Positions 14,509 to 22,500 of a DNA stretch of 31,483 nucleotides are shown here, one piece after another; position 1 is the first letter of the stretch, and the number at the start of each line of letters is the position of its first letter. Below the pieces are notes generated by a model that saw only the letters and a program-made list of their open reading frames with translations, ran no database searches and was not told the origin of the DNA. The DNA is from JAJTZA01 sp041749815 (GTDB lineage Bacteria; Verrucomicrobiota; Verrucomicrobiia; Chthoniobacterales; Terrimicrobiaceae): NCBI GenBank assembly GCA_041749815.1, contig JBGTAR010000067.1, forward strand, positions 1 to 31,483, given 5' to 3'. A program made the position numbers and the translations under genes.

Positions 14509-17500
14509 GGTATCCGTTTCACCGGTCACATCCGAACCCAGCATGATTTGTGGTCCGACATTCGCAGGCGCGGCGCGGTAGAGGTCCGTGATTTCGTCTT
14601 GGCTCAGGGCGCGATTATAGATCCTCACTTCATCGATGAGCCCGTCGAAGGAGGCGGAGTTTGAGATGGCGGTCGTCGTGTAATCGCCGATACGCAGAGG
14701 GGTTGTGTCCCTGCGGGCAATCGTTGTGGTCGCGGTGGCAAGGCCAAAGATCTCTGGCATGCCATTCAGATAGAGCCTGAGGTTTTGGGTGGGGTCACTG
14801 CCATCAAAAACCATGACGACATGATACCACTCGCCGATGGCCAATTGATTGATGGCGGATCCGGTGATGGATCTTGTTCCAATCGCAGCAGTCAGACGCC
14901 GGGAGCTGGAGAGCGTCAGCGCATAGGATGTGGTCGATGAGGAACTGCTTGTTCGTTTGACAACGATTGGTGTTGCGAGGCTGCTGTGAGACGTCATTTT
15001 GAGCCAGACGGAAAGGGTCATCTGACTCATACCATCCAGAGGTTTGGCGGCTGAATCGGGGATCTCAGCCCGCTGTCCGCCACCACCCAGATTGAGGGCC
15101 CCTCCGATTTTTCCAGCACCGGGATCCCATGTGGGGAGTGTCGCGGGGGAGCCAATGCTGGCCAAGGTGCCGACCAAGGCGGGTGCCGGGCCAGCGTCAG
15201 AAACGGATGTTCCCGATGTCTCATCAAATGGGAGCCTGAGCACCAGTCCCTCCGTGGGGCCAACGGCCGGAGCTGTTTGGGCGGGCACTTGGATAACCCG
15301 GACCCGGACATCACGAACGCCAGTTAAAATTCCATCTGAGGCTGACAACCGCAGCACGTAATCGCCGGCGCTCGCGAATGTCGCACTGGTTGAGGCCGCA
15401 TTGGCCGATCCGAAAACGACGGATTCTGGACCAGAGGTCTTGGTCCATTGGAGGGAAACGGGTCCACTCCCGGGGAGAGGGGTGACAATCGTATCGATTT
15501 GAAGAGCGCTTCCCACCTGGATGACCGCAGGCGAAAGGGAGGGTGTCACAACTTCAACATCTGGTGCATCGCTGGTTTCGATGATCAGCCGCGGCCTGGC
15601 ATTCCCAGAGGCATTTCGTGTGACAAAATGCACTTCATTTCCAAATCCTGCCTGGGTGGTGGAGAAAAAGCGGAAGGTGATTTGTTGTGAGGGGTTGTTA
15701 TCCAGGGCCCGCAGGACGTGCTCAGTCACATCAAACTCCACGGTTTCGTAGGGGCGGGCCTCCGTGGACATGCTGGCTGGTTCGATCCCGGGTTCATCGG
15801 GCGGGAACGTGGCCATGGTCAGGGTGGATTCCGCCCAATCAGCGCCCAGTTGGCTGAGTGCGGCTTTGACGAGCATGTAGTTGGCCGGCGGTGTTTTTTC
15901 GGAAATGGTAAGCACCAGCTTCGCACGACGGACGGTATTATGGGGCTGGAGGTCGGCAAGCCCGAACCGGAGCAACGATTGCCAGCGATAGGCCGGACCG
16001 GAGATTTTCATGCCTGTGTCGTTGCCGCTGCCCCTCGTTGTGTTCAGGGAGTTTGCCCATTGGTTGGCCTCGGGATAGAAGGTTTGAAGGTTTTCCGATT
16101 GAGCGGTCAGGGTGAGAGCTTTTTCCACTTGCTCCCCGAAGTGATCCGTGGCCCGAACTGTGAATGGAAAATCCCCGGCGGCTGCGGCATTTCCAGTGAT
16201 CAGCCCCTTGGTGGAGAGGGTCAACCCTGGAGGAAGATTTCCTGCGGCGATTGTCCAGGAATAGAGCGGAGTGCCTTGTGATGCGGAAAGTTGGAATGTA
16301 TATGGCAAGTCCCATTTCGCATCGGGCAGTGAGGTGGTGGTGATTTGTGGTGGCGAGGGTTCATTGTCGAGATCCAGGCTTTGTGTCACGCCGAGGCTGG
16401 CATTCCAGAATGTTCCGCCCCCAGAGGTTTCCAAGCGAACCGCTCGAACCATGTAATGCCAGAGCCCGCTGGAAACCGAGGTGTCCGTATACGTTGTTCC
16501 TGCCACGGGTTCTGCGGTGACCCGGGTGTAAGGTCCACCCTCTGTGGCGGAGCGATACACGTGATAGCCTGTCAGTCCTTCAGCGGGTGATGCCGACCAG
16601 GAAAGTTCCGGATTACCCCCGTTTGGCACCACACTCAGCTCCGAGGGGGGTTCAAACATGAACAACCGCAAGCTGGGGCAGCCCATATGATTCATGTAGA
16701 GGGCCGGGTCCGCGAATCCGCCATAGGAAGGCTGCAGACCGCCATTGCTGGCGCTGGTCCGTCCACTCATACTGACCTTCATCATGTCCCCAATATCCAG
16801 CCCCATGCCCATCCGGTGGTAGAGGTATTCAGTCCCAACCGTCCACGTCCAACTCAGGGCAAAATTATCCTCCGCCAAACGCCGCTGCATGGCGTAGGTG
16901 CTCCCGGTATTCTCAAGAAACCAGAATCCATAATGGCTTTGCAGACCGGTCCAAAAAACGGCCTTGCCTCCCACGCTATTGCTCGGTGTCTTTGAGCTTT
17001 TGAAGAAAAACAGGAAGGGCCCATTCATGTCCGAATACTGGGAATCAAGGTCAATTTGGGAATCGTCCTCGGCGTCATCGGCCCCGACGGGAGCGCCCTC
17101 GCGGTCCGAGTTACGAATCAGGGTCACATTTTCCATCCCCAGCACGCCCGGAATGCTTCGAAAGAAGGTGATGGGAACCATCTGGGTGTACCCTCCGGGC
17201 TGCCCTTGGAAGCGAAAGACGCCTTTTCGTCCCGCTTGAAAATCCGGTGCGGCCGTTTTGTAGCGGTGCAGTTTGTTGAAATACATGCGAAGCCCCTCGT
17301 ATTCGCCGGGAACGGCATTTGAAAGATCCACACGGCCAAATCCCAGTTCGAGAAACTTATTCGGGCCAGTGATTCCACTCATGGCCATCGGATCAAATTT
17401 GTCATCGCCCGGGAGATTCAGTTTCCCGGCATTCACAAAATCCGAAATCGTGGATTGGCCCTTGGCCAGGGTCACATTGGAACTCGCATCCGGCCAGGTC

Positions 17501-18618
17501 CCATCCATGTCTGCATAATAGGCATCCGCCCCCCAGGCCGCCTTGGTGGGAATATGCCCATCGGGGTAACTCCCTGAAGCGCCCGAACGCGGAACTGGAA
17601 CCCTGCCCAAAAGTACAACATTTTTGAGCTCGCCTGGAAATTCATTGTAAAGATCTATCAGCGCATTGCGAATGAGAATGTGTGGGGAGGTTGTTGTGCT
17701 AACGGTCCCCACTGTCAAAACGGCCCCGGAACCGGTGGTATTTTCTGTCATCGTCAGGGACTGCCCCGGCGCGAATCCTCCAGCAGAATGCGTCACATTC
17801 ACAGCCGTGATTTTTGATCCGGACGCCGATGATCCCACCGTAATCGTGGCGGCTGCGGACCGGGTTCCGTTCGAAAGCAGCACTGTCTGATTGCTCGTGT
17901 AGCCCGTGCCGCCATCACCAATGTTCACCGTAAGCATCGCACCAAGCGCCGTGCTGTTCGATGCGTAGCTGGCAACCCGCGGACTAATAATTTCGTGCAC
18001 CACCCACCCATCTCCCTCCAGATCCGATTTGTATTGCGCATACTCTGCGGGCAAACGCTCAAGAATATCGTCAGACACCACCACCGCCATCCGCCCTTGC
18101 GGAAGCGTGCGATCCACTTTGATGCCGGCCAGCAGATTGCCCCGAATGCTCTGACTCGGCTGAGTGGGAGGGTTACCACCGACCTCAATCCCCAGCCCAT
18201 ATTCATAAAGCTGACCCACGTTCACATTGGTGTCCGCAATGGAGGTTGGACTTTGACTGGCGACCACAGACCCCACCAAAGACCAGCCCGTGGAGCCCGC
18301 ATACGGAGCTTTGCGAAAAAGATAGAAAGTTTTTCCCAAATCATTCACGGCATGATGAAAAATCCGAATATTGATCTGCGGAGGGGCCTCGGAAACCGTC
18401 GCATCCATGGGAATCGCATACCCGGTCCCCACATAATCCGAACCATTCGAGCTGGACGGATTCCAGACCCCCGTGCCGGGATAGACGTAAGGTTGGGCCA
18501 GCAGGATGCTGGAACAGAACCCCAGAAAAAAACAGGTGAACAGCGAAAAGCAGATCTTGGATCTGATTGCGATGATGGCAGAGGGCTGGTTACTGGGACG
18601 GAGATCTAATCTGTTCAT
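13873..18618 (-). CDS. Giant secreted C25/caspase-like multidomain protein (1,581 aa)
   Basis: The start at 18618 (MNRLDLRP) is chosen because it gives a normal signal peptide (about 1-41); an in-frame start at 18684 adds an unlikely extension. Approximate domains: beta-sandwich 45-160; C25/caspase-like core 166-658 (GRMAVVVSDD, NVVLLGRVPVP, GADAYYADMDGTW, KAVFWTGLQSHYGFW, YLYHRMGMGLD, MNHMGCPSLRLF), interrupted at 225-310 by two GGTGY-type repeats; Fn3 665-750; He_PIG Ig-like 756-840 (NLPPGLTLSTKGLITG); DNRLRE-type 845-1015; PKD-like 1025-1110; LamG 1123-1350 (DEVRIYNRALSQDEI); PKD-like 1358-1442; C-terminal Verrucomicrobiota domain 1443-1581. The GDP motif that usually closes such cores is GCP here, and no catalytic Cys is apparent, so proteolytic activity is doubtful. 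A surface adhesin or scaffold role is inferred. It is a paralogue of the adjacent 1,831-aa protein. Confidence 0.85.
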   Translation of the reverse strand: MNRLDLRPSNQPSAIIAIRSKICFSLFTCFFLGFCSSILLAQPYVYPGTGVWNPSSSNGSDYVGTGYAIPMDATVSEAPPQINIRIFHHAVNDLGKTFYLFRKAPYAGSTGWSLVGSVVASQSPTSIADTNVNVGQLYEYGLGIEVGGNPPTQPSQSIRGNLLAGIKVDRTLPQGRMAVVVSDDILERLPAEYAQYKSDLEGDGWVVHEIISPRVASYASNSTALGAMLTVNIGDGGTGYTSNQTVLLSNGTRSAAATITVGSSASGSKITAVNVTHSAGGFAPGQSLTMTENTTGSGAVLTVGTVSTTTSPHILIRNALIDLYNEFPGELKNVVLLGRVPVPRSGASGSYPDGHIPTKAAWGADAYYADMDGTWPDASSNVTLAKGQSTISDFVNAGKLNLPGDDKFDPMAMSGITGPNKFLELGFGRVDLSNAVPGEYEGLRMYFNKLHRYKTAAPDFQAGRKGVFRFQGQPGGYTQMVPITFFRSIPGVLGMENVTLIRNSDREGAPVGADDAEDDSQIDLDSQYSDMNGPFLFFFKSSKTPSNSVGGKAVFWTGLQSHYGFWFLENTGSTYAMQRRLAEDNFALSWTWTVGTEYLYHRMGMGLDIGDMMKVSMSGRTSASNGGLQPSYGGFADPALYMNHMGCPSLRLFMFEPPSELSVVPNGGNPELSWSASPAEGLTGYHVYRSATEGGPYTRVTAEPVAGTTYTDTSVSSGLWHYMVRAVRLETSGGGTFWNASLGVTQSLDLDNEPSPPQITTTSLPDAKWDLPYTFQLSASQGTPLYSWTIAAGNLPPGLTLSTKGLITGNAAAAGDFPFTVRATDHFGEQVEKALTLTAQSENLQTFYPEANQWANSLNTTRGSGNDTGMKISGPAYRWQSLLRFGLADLQPHNTVRRAKLVLTISEKTPPANYMLVKAALSQLGADWAESTLTMATFPPDEPGIEPASMSTEARPYETVEFDVTEHVLRALDNNPSQQITFRFFSTTQAGFGNEVHFVTRNASGNARPRLIIETSDAPDVEVVTPSLSPAVIQVGSALQIDTIVTPLPGSGPVSLQWTKTSGPESVVFGSANAASTSATFASAGDYVLRLSASDGILTGVRDVRVRVIQVPAQTAPAVGPTEGLVLRLPFDETSGTSVSDAGPAPALVGTLASIGSPATLPTWDPGAGKIGGALNLGGGGQRAEIPDSAAKPLDGMSQMTLSVWLKMTSHSSLATPIVVKRTSSSSSTTSYALTLSSSRRLTAAIGTRSITGSAINQLAIGEWYHVVMVFDGSDPTQNLRLYLNGMPEIFGLATATTTIARRDTTPLRIGDYTTTAISNSASFDGLIDEVRIYNRALSQDEITDLYRAAPANVGPQIMLGSDVTGETDTPIALGASVIDDGLPGPLQLQWSLASGPGSVSFGDATSASTTVTATTAGEHTLRLLASDGSITTWKDLLAVVTGSAINAGYAAWLEANSLPLDGSGLGAPNASAVGDGIANAIKYALGLDADSSGYAGRLSTEVLHVGGEDYLSLTYVIPDPALTGVGYRVKVGGDLLAWAEDVTEVSNTVEGGLRTITVRDIQPIGPTHPKRFIRLEVNLE
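17689..17946 (-). repeat. Two-unit GGTGY-type protein repeat inside the C25-like core
   Basis: The encoded segment has GDGGTGYTSNQTV and, about 41 residues later, HSAGGFAPGQSL, each followed by an Ala-x-Ile/Val strand (SAAATITVG, GAVLTVG). It is inserted after DGWVVHEIISPR and before the LIRNALIDLY helix of the core. The paralogue has seven such units at the same place. Confidence 0.75.
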
Positions 18619-18710
18619 GAGGGGGATGAGTTTGACAAACACGGATGCAATCACCCGTATCAAATGAATGATACCGGCGCACAATGTATTTACAAGGGGA
18701 TTTTTGGAAA

Positions 18711-18845
18711 AAATTTCGCGCAGAGGCGCAAAGACGCAGAGGAGATGAGGTTACGATAAATTGAGCCAACCTCTTCCAGGTGACTGGTGATTTCGTTGCT
18801 ACTCTCTGCGACTCAGCAACTCTGCGGGAGTTTTTCTTCTTCCGT
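18711..18845 (+). repeat. Dispersed repeat, family C, copy 3
   Basis: This copy is nearly identical to 13716-13850 and lies in the gap between the two giant genes, 23 bp after the stop of the 1,831-aa gene. Its similarity to copy 2 is part of the longer duplicated block, whereas copy 1 at 10469-10576 is an independent, more diverged occurrence. Confidence 0.85.
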
Positions 18846-19503
18846 TTTCCTTATGAGCACGGCGGACCTATTCCAGATTGACCTCCAGGCGGATGAAGCG
18901 TTTGGGGTGGGTTGGGCCGATGGGCTGGATGTCTCGAACGGTGATTGTTCGCAGACCGCCTTCGACCGTATTGCTGACTTCGGTGACGTCTTCGGCCCAT
19001 GCCGAGAGGTCTCCTCCCACTTTCACGCTGTAGCCCACACCGGTAAGAGCCGGGTCAGGGATCACGTAGGTCAATGAGAGGTAATCTTCTCCGCCCACAT
19101 TGAGCACCTCGGTGCTGAGTCGTCCGGCGTAGCCGGAAGAGTCCGCGTCCAGGCCGAGCGCATATTTGATGGCGTTGGCGATTCCATCGCCCATGGCACT
19201 GGCATTGGGAGCTCCCAAGCCACTGCCGTCCGGCGGCAAACTGTTGGCATCCAGCCAAGCCGCGTAGCCCGCATTGATGGCACTTCCGGTCACCACGGCG
19301 AGAAGGTCTCTCCATGTGGTGATCGATCCATCGCTGGCCAGCAGCCGCAAGGTGTGCTCTCCGGCTGTGGTGGCGGTCACGGTTGTGGAGGCGGACGTGG
19401 CATCCCCAAAACTCACACTTCCCGGTCCGCTTGCCAGGGACCATTGCAATTGAAGGGGCCCGGGCAGACCGTCATCGATGACGGATGCCCCGAGGGCGAT
19501 GGG
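18711..19503. repeat. Long direct repeat, right copy (pairs with 13716-14508)
   Basis: This is the second copy of the 793-bp block. It contains the 3' end of the 1,831-aa gene and the family C repeat after it. Recombination between the two copies would delete almost exactly one giant gene (4,995 bp). Confidence 0.9.
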
Positions 19504-22500
19504 TTCTCCAACATTGCCATCCACGGATCCTCCAAGAGTGATTTGCGGACCCATGTTCAAGGGGGTCGCAGCAAAGAGAGTGGCAACTTCCTGCTGATCC
19601 AGTGCACGGTTGTAAACACGAACTTCGTCGATCTGCCCGTTGAAGGAGGCACCATTCGCAACGGGGACGCTGGAGTAATCGCCAATTCGCAAAGGTGTCG
19701 TGGCACGTCGGGCAATGGTGGTAACAGCCGGCAGGTGGCCAAAGAGTTCCGGAGCACCATTAAGGTACAATTTGACGTTGTGAGTGGCGAGGGTGCCATC
19801 AAACACCATCACCACATGATACCACTCACCAATGGCCAGTTGTGTATTGTTATTGTTGGCACTGACTGAGTTGGACCCATTCAAAGTGACTCCCAATCGG
19901 CGGGAGTTCGTGATGGACAAAGTGTAGGAGTTCGAACTCGCACTGGCGGTTGTTCGCTTGGCGATGATCGCAGTGCTTAGTGATCCCTGCGCAGTAATTT
20001 TGACCCACGCAGAGAGTGTGAGTTGTTGAAATCCATCGAGCGGGCGGGAGGTGGAGTCCTGGATCTCCACGCGCTGCCCCGTGCCATCAAAGCGGAGGGT
20101 GCCGCCCACGCGCCCTTGTCCAGGCTGCCATGTTGGCAGGGTCATTGGGTTGCCGATGGAGGTCAGGTTTCCTGAGCCACTCGCCTCAGGTGCAACATCT
20201 GCGGCAGTTGTACCGGCGCTTTCATCAAAGGGAGTGCGGACAACCAATCCGTCCTCGTTGCCAATCGCAGGCGAGGTGTCGGTGGGCACGTCCAAGACCC
20301 GAATCTTCAGGTCCTTGAATGAAGTCAGGACACCATCTTCAGCCGTTAGCCTCAAGGTGTAATCGCCGGCAACCGGGAATGTCACCGTAGTGCTTGCAAG
20401 AGTCGGCATGCCAAAATGGGCCAGGCCAGGGCCGGCGGCTTGACTCCACGCCAGAGTCAACGAGGCTTCCCGGCCGGTAATCGGCGTGACGACGGTTTGG
20501 ATACTGAGAGCAGACCCCAAGTGGAGGGATGCGGGGTTCACGGTCGGTGAAACAACAGTGATGGCAGGAGCATCGGTCGTTTGGATAACGAGGCGGGGCC
20601 TGCCCACACCATAGGCCCGTCGGGACCCCACAGCCACCGTTTGCTGAACGGTTGTGAACAACCGCAAACTCAAACGTTTTGCAGGGTCATTGGCCAGAGT
20701 TTCCGACACAAAGTCGGTGACATCCATTTCCAACATGGTATTTGCTGTTGGGGCACTGGAGGCGGCCACCACAGGCATGGTGGCATGATATGTCGTCGGA
20801 CGGTTGTTGTAATTCAGGCTGACGGCTGAGGCCGAAGCGTAAGCGGGATCGACCACATAGGAAGCATTGTAAGTCACCGGAATGTCAAATCTGTCTTCGT
20901 CCACCTTCGTGATCGCAAACAGGCCATTGGCCGCCGGGTTGCTGAAGCCTTCAATGTTAACCAAATTGCCTGTTTGAAATCCATGGCCGTAAGCTGTGAG
21001 GCGGATTTTGTTTGCGCCGTTGTTTGCAAATGAGGTTTCAAAGGTCACCTCTCTGGCGGCTTCCACCCAGCTGTCATCCACGTCTCTTAGTAAGCGCCCT
21101 TGGACAAGGGAGTAGGTGTTGGCTGCCGTTTCGGGGGCCACAAAGAATTGCAATGTGGCCCTGACAAATCCGTTGTTCAGATTGAGACCCGACAGGTTGT
21201 AACGTTGGAAAGTTTCGTACATGTAAGCGGGATGACCGGAGATGAGATTCACCTCAGAAGCGCCATAGCTGGCCGTTGGAACAGCCTTGTTCGTGTAGGC
21301 GGTGGCCTCGGGGCTCAGGGTTAACACTTCATTGGATCCTACTGAGATTTGGAATTCCCGCTGGGCGGTGACGGCGAGTTGGTCCATGGCTTGGACGGTG
21401 AACTTGTACACACCCTGCGCGGTTGGGGAGCCGGAAATTACACCCTCCTCGGAAAGTGAAAGCCCTGGTGGAAGTGCCCCAGTCACAAGGGCCCATGTGT
21501 ATTGAGGCACCCCGCCTTCGCCGAGAAGGGTTTCTGAATAAGGGGTATTCCAGGACGCATCTGGCAGTTCGCCGTCAGTGATCGTCAAAGGCTCCGGGGG
21601 ATTATCAAAGTCAACGTTTTGCACAATGCCCAAGCTTGGGTTCAGAAACGTGCCGCCCCCTGTTGTTTCCAAACGAATGGCACGAACCATGTATTCCTGG
21701 TTCCCTGAGGACACGGACGAGTCGACGTAAGTCATCGCTGATTGCGGCGTAGCTGTCAGCCGGGTGTAAGGCCCACTGCCCACGGGCCTCCGGTAGACAT
21801 GATATCCCAGGATCCCTTCTTCGGGGGAAGCCGTCCAAGAGAGGGAGGCGTTGGAACCAGACTTGATGACACTCAACCGGGAAGGAGGCGCAAACATAAA
21901 AAGTCTTAGCGCAGGATCCCCGATATGATTCATGTAAAGGGAACCATGAAAATCTCCGTTGGAAGCATTGGTAAATTTGTAGGAGTAAGTGCCCGAGGTG
22001 CTCCATCCTTGGTTGTTGATGCTTTGCTTCATCATGTCCGCCGCATCCAATCCCATGCCCATCCGATGGTAGATGTAGCGAAGACCCCAGATGTCCCAGG
22101 TCCAACTCAGCGCAAAACTGTCCTCTGCCAACTGCTTGGCCATGAGTCCTGATTTGTGCCAGTAGCCGTAATGACTTTGCATGCCAGTCCAGAAAACGGC
22201 TTTCCCCCCATTCCCGATGGCGGGCCCCTCCCCTCCTTTGAAATAGAAAAGGTAGGGCCCATGGACGGCGGAGTACGCGGCATCGCGATCATCCCCTTTG
22301 TTGACCGAAGGGGGTGCAGTTTTCGCAAGCACGTCAATATTTTGCATGCCCACCACGGAAGGCATGGACTGGATCGAAGTGTCCCGCACATTGATAAAGC
22401 TCAGCCTGTCTGCAACCCGCCGTCCGGGCCGGAAATCGGGATTGGCTGTTTTGTAGCGGTGCAATTTGTTGAAGTAATTCTTGAGGGCCTGCCACTCCAT

